Under the pieces are notes generated by a model. The model was not told where the DNA came from. It saw nothing but the letters and a program-made list of their open reading frames with translations, and did not search any database. Positions 52,206-62,515 of a stretch of 64,000 nucleotides of DNA are shown one piece after another. Within the stretch, counting starts at the first letter, position 1. Every line of letters starts with the position of its first letter. The stretch comes from Prorocentrum cordatum. Lineage: Eukaryota > Sar > Dinophyceae > Prorocentrales > Prorocentraceae. The DNA is taken from NCBI GenBank assembly GCA_963575745.1, contig CAUYUJ010016359.1:218396-282395 (forward strand). Direction: 5' to 3'. The position numbers and the translations under genes are program-made.

Positions 52206-53015
52206 CCTCTCGGCGGCGAGCGAGGGGGGGCAGGTGAGGAGGAGAGGGCCCTCTCAAAGGGCGGCGGGGCTTCTCGGGAGGCCTCTGGCCTCCCGAGAGG
52301 TCTTGCCTTCGCCCTCGGGGCGGGCTCCGCGGTGACTTCCCAGAGGGCCCCGGGGGGACCCTCGCGCGCCGCCGACCCTGCCACGCGGGCCTCGTGCCGC
52401 GTCCCTGCCTGGGGATGTCCAGCGGAGGGCGTCAGGGGCGGAAAAGAGGGGGGTGATGACTAGGGGGGGGGGATATCGTGGCGTGGGCCATGACATCGCC
52501 CCAGATCTCGTGGCGCCTCTTCTTATTTCATTACTTACGTCCCTGGCCACCCCCCGCTGGGCCGCGCACATGGCGCCGGTCGTGACCCCCCTCTTGGCCG
52601 TTCCCGAGGGCGGCGCGTCACTGCACGCCAGCCACGCCCGGATGCCATGCTCGCCGCGGGCTCGCGCGGGAGCCAGAGCGATCTCGCCGGAGGGGCCCGG
52701 CCGCGCGCGCGCGCCAGCGCTGCAGCCTTGCTCCGCCGCGTGTCTCTGCGCGCGAGGCCGCTGCCGCCGAACAGTGTGCGTGCTCCTGGTCTGTCCTCGT
52801 CATCATCGTCCGTTGCCGGTCGGGGGTGGACAGAACCCCCAACAGTGACACGTCGATTAGGTGAATTGTCCGTTTTCGGTGCTCGAGATGGCGCCGTGCC
52901 CGTGGGCCTTATTTTCCAGGCTTGCGCCCGCCAGGTTTGGGCCTCAGGTCGTTTTCACTAAACCACGTTTTACTAAAGGGGGGTCTGTCCATCCCCGAAC
53001 CGGGTGTCTTGGGGC
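52206..53015. other. No gene recognised; contains an 11-bp-arm hairpin
   Basis: CTCGGGAGGCC/GGCCTCCCGAG at 52268-52296 is a perfect hairpin around TCT. The rest is GC-rich without exon-like frames. Confidence 0.5.
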
Positions 53016-53019
53016 CTTT

Positions 53020-53640
53020 TGGAGGCCTCCTCGGAGGGCGACCTCGCGGGTGCCTTCCCAGGGTTCACAGAGGGTCTTGAGGCCCCCGGGTGGCTTCTTG
53101 GGGGCTCCTTGGACCTCGGGGTCATGACAGGGGTCGCAGGGACCACCTTGTGGGCGCTTCTCGTAGGCATCTATTGGGCCCCTCTTGTAGGGTCCTTGTG
53201 GATGCTCCTCTTGTGGGCTCTCCGCTTGGGCATCCATTGGGCTCCTCTTGGGCATGTATTGGGACCACCTTGTGCCTCTTGTAGGCTCCCCCTCTTGGGC
53301 ATCTATTGGGCCCCCCTTGTGGCCCTCTTGAGCTATCTTGGAGCCCTCTTGGGCCGTCTCCGGGCCATCTTGGGGGCCTTTTGGGCCGTCATGGGCCAGT
53401 CCAGAGGGGCCTCGCGGGACGCCTGGGGCTTGCAGAAGCCCAAACAGGCGAGAGCGGGAAACGATTCAAAACCAGACGAGTTTGCGAAGACGCGGATCAA
53501 CACGAAACGCCAAAACAAGCACATGCATGGTGTTTGGCTCCTGGGGCCGTTTTGGGGGTTGGCCCTTGCGGCGTCTTGGGGGCTCCTTGGGGCCATCTGG
53601 AAGCCATGTGGGATGCGCCGGAGGCGTCTCACGACGGGTT
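53020..53640. repeat. Dispersed CTTGTGGGC/CTTGGGCATC repeat block
   Basis: Phrases such as CTTGGGCATC(T/C)ATTGGGC, CTTGTAGG and GGGCC(G/A)TC recur at irregular spacing. Similar blocks at 15300-15460 and 56110-56270. The ORFs here (Leu/Gly/Trp-rich) follow the repeat. Confidence 0.7.
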
Positions 53641-53656
53641 TGGAGCCCCTCTTGAG

Positions 53657-53740
53657 CCATGAGGAGGAGGAGGAGGAGGAGGAGGAGGAGGAGGAGGAGG
53701 AGGAGGAGGAGGAGGGAGGAGGAGGAGGAGGAGGAGGATG
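53657..53740. repeat. (GAG)n tract
   Basis: Almost pure GAG for about 80 bp. Confidence 0.95.
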
Positions 53741-53989
53741 GCATGTTGGGCATCTTGGATGCCGCGAGTGGTGGATTCGGGGGCTCCGAGTGCTAGAGAA
53801 TGGGGTCGACCACAGTGGAGACCCATGCCAAGAGACACCCTGCTTGCCTCCAGGGTGCCCTGGGTTTCTTGGGCTTCGATGGTTTTTGCGATGGACAGCT
53901 CGACGTTCCCACAGCAAGAATCCATGGACGTCCTGGGGTTTCAGGGTTGGGTTTCTTGTGGCAGGTTTCTTGTGGACTAGCCTCCACTG

Positions 53990-54118
53990 TACAGAATCGA
54001 CTTACTCCAAAATTGATTTCACGTCGAAGCTACGGAACACATGACGTTTTTTTCTCATGGGTTGGACGAGAAAATCAATTTTGGGGTACATAATTCTGTA
54101 GTCGATCCTCTACTCGAA
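53990..54118. repeat. Foldback related to the 5.4 kb tandem repeat
   Basis: AGAATCGACTTACTCCAAAATTGAT...CACGTCGAA pairs with ATCAATTTTGGGGTA...GTCGATCCTC. The CACGTCGAA, TACCCCA and CTACTCGA phrases match the 5385-5650 units. Confidence 0.6.
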
Positions 54119-54159
54119 GGGCCCTGGAGGTGCGTTGACGAGCTCGTCCCCCCATACCC

Positions 54160-54540
54160 ACACTGCTCACAGGATTCCTGACCCTCGGAGGGGATAGTCA
54201 GGAGGACAACCAATCAACTCACACTCCTTCCCAACCCTGGCAAGGTCGGGGGAAGGAGAAGCGACACCACAACCACCAGCGGAGCCACCTCCAGCGAGAA
54301 GGTCCACGATGCCTCCCCAAGCTGGGGACAGGGGATGTCTCGAGCGAGAGGGGGGGACCACACCACCAGGGGGCCCCTCCTGGCTCCTCCCGCTGGTGGT
54401 CCCTGGTGGTGGTGGTGTCGCTGTTCCTTGTCCCTGCAGGGGGGGCCAGATACGTGTCGGGATATGTGCTGAACTGTGAGCTGGATGTGCCGGGATGTGT
54501 GGGCGTGCTGTGATGTGCTGCGATGTGTGCTGGCCGCGGC
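54160..54540. other. No gene recognised
   Basis: Contains a short imperfect inverted repeat (CCACCAGCGG...CCGCTGGTGG) around 54275-54405 and GATGTG repeats at 54460-54535. Confidence 0.4.
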
Positions 54541-55930
54541 CCCCCATGGGTGACCGACCGTGCCCCCCCCTGCCCGACCGTGGCCCCCCCGCCTCCCGTT
54601 CCCCCCTGTCTCTCCCGACCGACCGTGCCCTTCCCCCCGTGTCCCCCGTGCGGCCCCTCGTGTCCCCCCCCTTCTCCCCGTGCCCTCCTTCTGCCAATCC
54701 GGACCGACCGACCGTGGCCCCCCCCCTGCCCGACCGTGGCCCCTTCTGCTCCCCCCTCTGTCCCCTGCGCCCCCCCTTCTGTTTTTTCCGACCCACCGAC
54801 CTCCTCCCGCCCGTCTTTCCCGCCCGACAATGGCCCTCCGTGCCCCCCCCCCCACCCCCCCTCTGCTTACTCCAGCCACCCGACAGTGCCCACCCCCCTT
54901 GCCCCCCAGCTCCCGTGTGCCACCCCTTTTTGCTTCCTCCGACCGGCCATGCCCCCCCGTGGCCTCCCGTGGCCCCCCCCTCTTCCCCTCTCGTGCCCCC
55001 CCTTCTGCTCACAGCGCCGGTTGTAATACATGCCCCGCGTGCGGATCATGCATGAAAAATGCGGGGAGTTAAAATTAAAAACAACGAGGAGTTCATGCAT
55101 GAATTTATTCATACATTAATCGTGTATAAAGAAACATATATGTTTAAAACATCATATGTATTAAAAGCTGCCCTGTATTCCGACCGACCGACTGTGCCCT
55201 TTCCCCCCGCTTGACCGTGGCCCCTCGTGCCCCCGCCCTTTCTTCCCGAGGCCCCCGCCCTCTGCTTCATCCAGCCGACCGACCGTGCACTCCCCCCGCT
55301 GCCGACCGTGCATTCCCCCCGTTGCCAGACCGTGGCGCCCCGTTCTTGCCACCCTTCCTTCCATGCCCCCCCCGACCGACTGGTCGACCGTGGCTCCGCG
55401 CCCCCCCCACCCCTTCCCTCCGTGCCCCTTCCGTCTGCTTATCTTACTGGCGTATTCCGACCAACCGACTGCGCCCCCCCCCCTGCTCGACCGTGCCCCC
55501 CCGTGCCCCCCCTTTTCCCCCCTGTGCCCCCCTTTTCTGCTTATTCCGACCGACCGACGGTGCCCGCCCTGTCCGACCGTGGCCCCCCCGTGCCTCCTTC
55601 CTGCCCCCCCTCCCCCTCCCCCCTTTGCCCCTTTGTGCTTATTCCGACCGACCGACCGACCGTGCACCCCCCCCCGTGCCCGACCATGGCCCCCCGTGCC
55701 CCCCCATTCCTTCCGTGTCCCCCCCCCTTTGCTCATTCCGACCGACCGACCGTGTTTCCCCCCCTCCTGCCCGACCGTTGCCCCCCGTGCCCTCTCCTTT
55801 TCGCCTCGTGCCCCTCCTCTGCTTATTCCGAGCGACCGATCGTGCCCCCCCCCCCTCTCCATGCCCGGCACCCGGCACCCCCTGGCCCCCCTCTTCTCTG
55901 CTTACTCCGACCGACCGACCGTGGCGCCAA
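54541..55930. repeat. GACCGACCGTGGCCCCCC minisatellite, split by an AT-rich island
   Basis: Units of roughly 85-100 bp begin (GCTTA)TTCCGACCGACCG and continue as C-runs with CCGTG. Clear starts at about 55172, 55265, 55458, 55541, 55638, 55736, 55824 and 55902. The left part (54541-55010) is more diverged. ORFs in all frames are repeat artefacts. Confidence 0.9.
55020..55172. repeat. AT-rich island inside the C-rich minisatellite
   Basis: About 150 bp of low GC with TTCATGCATGAA, ACATATATGT and AAAACATCATATG palindromic words. Composition is opposite to both flanks. Confidence 0.85.
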
Positions 55931-58130
55931 ATTAATCCATGGTTCGGACGAGCTCACAATGACGTTACAAGTTCTTCACACCAAGGGTCACAAGAGCGAG
56001 CAACCTTTCAAAAACTTCTCAAACATCTACTGTGCGCGACTTGGCCAATGAAGAAAAGATTGCGTAGGAGGAGGAATAGGAGCAGGAGCTAACATCTACT
56101 GTGTGTGTGTGTCTTTTGGGGCCCTTTCGGAGGGATTATTGAAGGCCTCTCTGGGGCGTCTGAGGGGCATCTTAGGCCATGTGGAGACCATCTTGAGCGT
56201 CTTGGAACGATCGTTCGACGACTCGGGGCCCTTGTCCACCGTCTTGGGAGTCTCAGAGGGCCCACTTGGCCAGTCTTCGGGCCTTCGTGGCGTCCCAGAA
56301 GCCCACGCGACACCCCAGGCCCGCGCAAGAGCGCCGGGGAAACCAAGGGTCCGGTCCCTTAAGAACCTTACAGCCCCTGCCTCTCAGGGCTGCATGAACC
56401 TTGGGGCGCTCCACAACTTGCTGAAGACACGGTGGCGGATCTTGGCTACGCATACCATCGAGCGCCCCCTCTTGGGACCCATCGCTTCGTTCCATACAGG
56501 GCTCGCATTATACAACACGCCGTTGGCGCCTCGCAAACCTCATCCGTCACATTAAGGTCGCCTTCAGATCGCACCTGGCGCTGCGTCCACAACCGTGCTG
56601 CTTTTCGCCGCTCCCCCATTATGGTCATTCGCCAGCGTGACGCAGCACTCGCGGGCTTCCCCAGAATTGCCACAGGTTGGCGCCGTCTCCATGTCCTACT
56701 GTTCCGCACCCGTGCTTGTATAATCCTCGGCACGCGTGCCTCTTGTGTGGGATTCCAGGCTGAACTTCGGACAGGCGTTGGCAGATGACGGAAAGCGTCT
56801 TCGAAGGCCTTGGCTCGAGCGTTTCCGGCGATTTTCATCGTGTCAGCGGGGTCGCAAGCCCCCGCCCAGCATGCCTCCCAGTCGATGGCAGTACATGATG
56901 TGTTTCGTTTCTCTTATTCTCGCCATCGCCAGCCGACTTAATCCACGCTGGAGGGCCAAGCGCTCGGTGACGGCACGATCACCGTGGAGCTCCGCGTTGT
57001 CACATTATACCGATGATGGGAGCGAGCTAGTGCACAGCATCAAATGCTATCACCGCGCCTGCCGTGCCATTGTCGCCAGAGGCCGGGCGTGGTCGTGGCC
57101 CGACCTGTATGAAGGCCAGGACGTTGTGGCGGGTCGACGCCATGGGGTTATCCAACCCGGCGACACAGCAGTTGCAACAGCCTCTGGAGATGCGTGGGTG
57201 CCCAAGTGTTGGGACGCGTCGGGGTTTCGATCTTCTCTCTGTTTTGCTGTAGCCGGGTCATTTGGCTCGAGGAAGCCCAGGGTGATCCCGACACCACAAG
57301 CCATCGTGCACGCTAAACGCCAGCCTACGGACCGACGCATCTGCTACTTCGACGCAACGGAGTTGGGGACCCTCAGCAAGGTTTGTCCCTGCCTGTACAA
57401 CCTAGTGGACATCGCGCTCACCAGATGGCCCGTATGGGACCCGACAGTAACCAAGTCGCTTGGCTTCCCGTGTGGCTACATCCGGTAGTTTGCGGTCGAC
57501 TACGCCAACCAATTCCGTGACCTTTGGATCAAGCAAAATGGGAAACTGGCGCAGTATTCCTCCGTGGCCCGTGGGAGCCGACAGTGATCGCAGTGCTTAG
57601 ACTTGGCCAAGTATTGTTGCGCTCGCCCTGGTGACGTTGCACAATTTAGTTTTGTTTTCCAGCGTTGGCGTGTCTCCTGCCTTTTCCTTGTCCTCAGGCC
57701 TGCTGCGCTGGTGACTTTGAGTTTGGCTCGGTCCGCAGCCCGCAGCCAGGTGGTCGATCCGACTGTCTGCCGGCCTCGTTTCGCCATCTTGGAGCGTTGC
57801 CGGCTTTGCACTGCCAGTAAGGGCGGCTCCAGCATCGGTGTTCAATGCTCCTCTGCGCCCGCCGCGTTGCGCCGTTTGAGTTTCCTCACCTGCCACCAGT
57901 CCCTTGGTCAGAGGGCTGGGCAGCGATGTGCGAGTCCCCCACCAGTGGGCGGCGCGCTCCGTGCGCGACGTCTGTGGATGCGCATGCGCGCAGGTCGACC
58001 ACGCGGTTGGCTTTGCGATTGCTCGCTTGACCTCTTGATCTGGGGTTGCGAACGTGCTAGACGTGGTGGCTGAATGCGCAACATATCTGAAATCAGGTGG
58101 TGGCTGATTGCACGGGGTTCGTCGTTGGCG
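55931..58130. other. No gene recognised with confidence; one unassigned plus-strand ORF
   Basis: 56110-56270 is another TTGGGGCCC-type dispersed block. The plus frame 56736-57488 (about 250 codons) has stretches such as HYTDDGSELVHSIKCYHRAC and GSRKPRVIPTPQAIVHAKRQ. It could be old mobile-element coding sequence, but no family motif was recognised. 57490-58130 shows only short frames. Confidence 0.35.
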
Positions 58131-58600
58131 GATCCTTCAGAATGGACACGTCGCCCGAATCATCCTCGCAAAATGGAGGCGTGCGCAACGTCGACCTTTA
58201 CAGCAACAAAAACACGCCTCGCCTGAAACACCATCGAAACACACAAGGTCAGGGATTACTCCGACGCACATGGGACATGAGCTTTTCGCCTGAGACACTC
58301 TAGAAACATTAAATGTCGACAGAGGTGTTTGGCGACCGCCCGTGTTAAACATGACGTTCTCGCTCGGGGCATCCTCATAACATGAGCAGGGGCACGGCCG
58401 GACAACAAAAAACACGGCAACAAATGAGAGCTCCGTTGGGGGCATCATCATCAAAACATGTGGTTTTCGAAACATCGTTTTGGCCTCGTTCTTTAAAATG
58501 CTTCAAGATGGAACCAGAGCCCCAAAAGGGCCCCACTATAGCTCCAAAGGCGCCTTGGTGATTGCCGAAGATGACGATGTCGCTAGGGGCATACTCAAGA
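58130..58600. repeat. Tandem/dispersed GGGGCATCCTCA-core repeats
   Basis: The phrases TCGCTCGGGGCATCCTCATAA (58357), CGTTGGGGGCATCATCA (58433), TCGCTAGGGGCATACTCAA (58580) and TCGCCCGAATCATCCTCG (58150) share a core. More copies at 61290-61460 (TCGCTAAGGACATCCTCAA, GCGCCAGGGGCATCCTCATC). Confidence 0.75.
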
Positions 58601-58857
58601 CAATCAAAAAGTACAATCTCGGCTGGAAGCTTGTTGTTGAAACAACGACTTGGAACCACTCCTGGAAAACAGAGGTTGTCATATGGCCCCGACCACTTTT
58701 ACCTAACAGCGAAGACTGATAGGTTTCTAACGGGCTCTATAGAGAGCACCTGGACTCCCCAAGGAGGTCTGGGCGGGTGCCGGGAGAATCAGGGGAATCC
58801 GGGGACTCCCCAGGACTTTCTATAGAATCCTATAGTTTCCGATGGATTCCTACAGAT

Positions 58858-59262
58858 TCTATTCCCAGAACATCATTCCCAGGCCGCATTTTGAATGCCC
58901 GGAGCCAACTGTAGGCCACTTCGTGTTTTTCATGTTCCGAGAACACCGCTCCCAGGCTACATTTTGAATGCCCGGAACCAACTGTAGGCCATTTCGTGTT
59001 CTTCGTGTTCCCAGAACACCACTCCCAGGCCACATTTTGAATGCCCGGAACCAACTGTAGGCCATTTCGTGATCTTCGTGTTCCCAGAAACCACTCCCAG
59101 GCCACATTTTGAATGCCCGGAGCCAACTGTAGGCCACTTCGTTTTCGTGTTTCCAGACCACCACTCCTGTACCATATTCTGATTGCCCAGAGCCAACTGT
59201 GGGCCAATTCGTGATCTTCGTGTTCCCAGAACGCCAGTCCTGTGCCATATTTTGAATGCCCG
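58858..59262. repeat. 73-bp tandem repeat, about five and a half units
   Basis: The word TTTTGAATGCCCGG (or variant) occurs at 58889, 58962, 59035, 59107, ~59176 and 59250. Each unit reads TCCCAGAACACCACTCCCAG, then CCAACTGTAGGCCA and TTCGTGTTCTTCGTG. Open minus-strand frames follow from the repeat. Confidence 0.95.
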
Positions 59263-59398
59263 AACTGAGGCCGAGGCAGGCTGAGGCCGAGGCAGGCTGA
59301 GGCAGGCTGAGTCTGAGGCAGGCTGAGGCTGAGGCTGACGCAGGCTGAGGCCGAGGCAGGCTGAGGCTGAGGCAGGCTGAGGTTGAGGCAGGCCGATA
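59263..59398. repeat. GAGGCT hexamer array, first block
   Basis: Same GAGGCTGAGGCAG motif as the main array at 60085-60885. It joins directly to the 73-bp array. Confidence 0.9.
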
Positions 59399-59749
59399 TT
59401 GTTTTTTTCAACAGTTCCCGCCCGTGGCTTGACAGCGACTGATTGGAACCAGTGCAGATGAACAGTGCATCAGCTGGCACGGCTTCCTCTCCTGAAACAG
59501 GAGTGGCGCGCAACAGCCAACCCGCCAATCAGCCATCCAAATAATCAACCAACCAAGCTAGACACTAGACCGTGGGTCTGTACACACCAGCACGACACCG
59601 TGTAACAGGCTCATTGGGTGTCAACTGAACACGGAGCCGCGCTGGAAAGCAGAAGTCAAACGCAAGGAAAATGTATCGTCAAACAGGTGCCACGGCGAAG
59701 CACTTAAACGTGTACCGCGGGACCGGCGCAACCAAGGACAGGAAGAGGA

Positions 59750-59927
59750 GGAGGACGAGGAGGAGGAGGAGGAGGAGGAGGAGGAGGAGGAGGAGGAGGG
59801 AGGAGGGGAGCTGCCGGTAGCTGCTGGTGCCTGCCAGGGCGGACAAACCCTGCCTTCCGAACGCAACTGAAGTAACAAATGCGGTGCAAGCTAACGCACC
59901 CAGCAACACCTTGCCAGAGAGAGACAT
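59750..59927 (-). CDS. Possible first exon with signal-peptide-like N terminus
   Basis: Minus-strand ATG at 59927 starts MSLSGKVLLGALACTAFVTS, a plausible signal peptide. The frame then reaches AFGRQGLSALAG. A GC donor (CAG|GC) near 59840 would splice before the (GAG/CTC)n tract at 59748-59812, which otherwise adds a poly-Leu run. No second exon was found, so this remains weak. Confidence 0.3.
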
Positions 59928-60084
59928 GCGACCAAGGGAAAAACACGCGAACTCCCGCACAGGCGGACTACACAGTTCCGACTCCGGGGCCCGGGGGGAG
60001 CAAGAAACGGGGAGGCAGGGGACGGGACCAGCTTGTGTCACTCTCAACATCAACTACAGCCGCTGAGCACGGCCGGCTAAAAGC

Positions 60085-60885
60085 GCCGCGGCTGAGACTG
60101 AGGCTGAGGCAGGCTGAGGCTGAGGCTGATGCAGGCTTAGGCTGAGAGGCAAACGCTGAGGCTGAGGCAGGCTGAGGCTGAGGCTGAGGCTGAGGCTGAG
60201 GCCGAGGCAGGCTGAGGCTGAGGCAAGCCGAGGCAGATTGAGGCTGAGGCTGAAGCTGACGCAGGCTGAGGCTGAGGCTGCGGCTGAGGCTGAGGCAAGC
60301 TGCGGCTGAGGCAGGCTGAGGCTGAGGCTGATGCAGGCTGAGGCTGAGGCAGGCTGAGGCTGAGGCAGGCTGAGGCTGAGGCTGAGGCCGAGGCAGACTG
60401 AGGCTGAGGCCGAGGCAAGCCGATGCAGGCTGAGGCTGAGGCTGATGCTGAGGCAGGCTGAGGCTGAGACAGGCTGAGGCTGAGGCTGAGGCAGGCTGAG
60501 GCTGAGGCAGGCTGAGGCTGAGGCCGAGGCAGGCTCAGGCCGAGACAGGCTGAGGCTGAGGCTGAGGATGAGGATGAGGATGAGGATGAGGCCGAGGCAG
60601 GCCGAAACTGAGACAAGGTGAGGCTGAGGCAGGCTGAGGCCGAGGCAGGTTGAGGCCGAGGCAGGCTGAGGCTGAGGCTGAGGCAAGCCAAGGCAGGCTG
60701 AGACTGAGGCTGAGGCTGAGGCTGACGCAGGCTGTGGCTGAGGCAGGCTGAGGCTGAGGCTGACGCAGGCTGAGGCCGAGGCAGGCTGAGGCTGAGGCTG
60801 AGGCAGGCTGAGGCTGAGGCCGAGGCACGCTGAGGCTGAGGCAAGCCGAGGCAGGCTGAGGCTGAAACTGAGGCAGGCTGAGGCA
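60085..60885. repeat. GAGGCT hexamer array, main block
   Basis: About 800 bp of GAGGCT, GAGGCAG and GAGGCCGAGGCAG. A (GAGGAT)n variant lies at 60563-60590. Plus and minus ORFs (Ser/Ala/Pro/Gln/Leu repeats) are artefacts. Confidence 0.95.
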
Positions 60886-60889
60886 TCCG

Positions 60890-61125
60890 TAGGAATCCTG
60901 AGGAATCCGTAGGCATCCTTAGGAATCCGTAGGCATAGTTCAGCATCCTCAGGAATCCTTAGGAATCCTTAGGCTTCCCCAGGAATCCTTAGGAATCCCC
61001 AGGAATCCCTAGGAATCAGGATTACTAAGGATTCCTAAGGTTTCCTAAGGATTCCTATGGATTCCTAAGGATGCCCAAGGATGCCTTAGGAATCCTTAGG
61101 AATCCTTAGGATTCCATGGGATCCT
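60890..61125. repeat. AGGAATCCTT decamer array with orientation switch
   Basis: Left of about 61018 the plus strand reads AGGAATCCTT; to the right it reads AAGGATTCCT; near 61085 it returns to AGGAATCCTT. The switch makes a large imperfect inverted repeat. Confidence 0.9.
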
Positions 61126-61952
61126 AAGGCCGTTGCCACTGTGACTGCCATTGCGATTGCGACTGCGAGAACAGTAGAATTCTACATCTGGATTCTCACC
61201 TGAATCTTAAGAGGAATGCTTACAGATATGCTTATACACATCGCTGTTAGGTTGCCGTGCCGGGATAAGTTGTCGAAACTGACGACTTCGCTAAGGACAT
61301 CCTCAACAAACATACGTGTCTAACATCGCACATGCATGATTGCTGAGGGCATCAAGACGGCTCGAAAGAGCCTCAACCGCTCCCCACGATGACCCAAAGA
61401 GCGCCCTCGATACGACCCAAAATGATGATGCGCCAGGGGCATCCTCATCAATCGAAGAATTTAGCAGCATGTCACCTGAGACATCCCCCCCACATGCGAG
61501 TGCAAAACACACAGAAGCACAGGTCTTGGCAAGGCTCGCCCAGCTATTTCGTGAATTGGACGTGTGCACCAGGCGCATCTGTATACGCCGCCGCATCCTG
61601 CAGCACCTTGGCGCAGAAGCGCGGGCTCCTTTCTCTGCGGGCTTGGGCTGCTTCAAAGCTGCAGAGTTAGAGCGGCAAGTTCAGCGCGCGCAGGAACAGA
61701 ATGACACACTGCATCGGGAGGCAGAGGAAGCAGTTGCCAAGGCCCGGCAGGAGCGGGCCCGGGCAGCTTTCAGCGGAAGAGCGGGCCAGGCACACCGCTT
61801 CACCGAGCTCAACGCGGAGGTCCAGGTAGCTCCAACAAAAGGCACATGTCAGCCGATGGAGCTCGCGGGTGCTGACTTGAAACCGTGGGGAGGAATCTGG
61901 ACTTATTGCAGACTAGCACCGGCTACGCTATTGTTACGCGCCGGCCCTGCTC

Positions 61953-62510
61953 TTGAGCCTTGACAGTGAGATAGGCGTGGCGCTCGGGAAGCGCACGGTT
62001 ACGCCAATGGTGGACCTCTGGAAATGCTCCGAGCTGAACGATCCGAGCATCTTGATGAGATGCCATTGCAGCCACTACGCTCCACGCATGGCCTGGATTT
62101 TGCTTCAAGCCTACGGGCAGGCCCGCACTTGTGCATCATTGTTTTCCCCTATACATGGACTCGTGGCCCGATGTTTCCGTGCGATCACGGCGTTGGAGGC
62201 GTTGCTTCATCGATCGGCGCTGCGATTATCGGCCGCGACCCCAACGGTCGCGCCAAGACAGCTGGTTGACGACATATCTATGCGATGGTCTGGCAGCGCC
62301 AAGATCTGCGCGGAGTAAGCTGGTCAAGCCGCTGACGAGGCCCAAGCCGCATTGGAGAAGCTTCATTTGCTTGCGCAGATCCTGAAATTAGGTTTCGGTT
62401 TCGTTGCCTCTGGTGCGCCGACTGAGCGACGGGCGGCTCGCGCCGCGCAGAGGCGAACCATCAATCGCCACAGATGGATGAGGAATTTGGGACACGAGAT
62501 TACCGCCGTG
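61953..62510 (+). pseudogene. Reverse transcriptase remnant with VDDI motif
   Basis: The frame contains YAPRMAWILLQAYGQART and then LVDDISMRWSG, matching the (F/Y)xDD box of reverse transcriptases. TAA at 62316 interrupts it. The same frame continues AQAALEKLHLLAQILKLGFG to RWMRNLGHEITA. Confidence 0.6.
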
Positions 62511-62515
62511 CAGCC

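Noticed and set aside
51169-52463. Poly-Arg, poly-Pro, poly-Leu and poly-Glu ORFs
   Set aside because: They are produced by CCT/GAG trinucleotide tracts; no non-repetitive coding part is attached.
54211-55871. Long ORFs on both strands (Pro/Cys/Ser/Arg-rich plus, Gly/Arg-rich minus)
   Set aside because: They are translations of the C-rich minisatellite.
60054-60946. Minus-strand Ser/Ala/Leu/Pro/Gln ORFs
   Set aside because: They are translations of the GAGGCT hexamer array.
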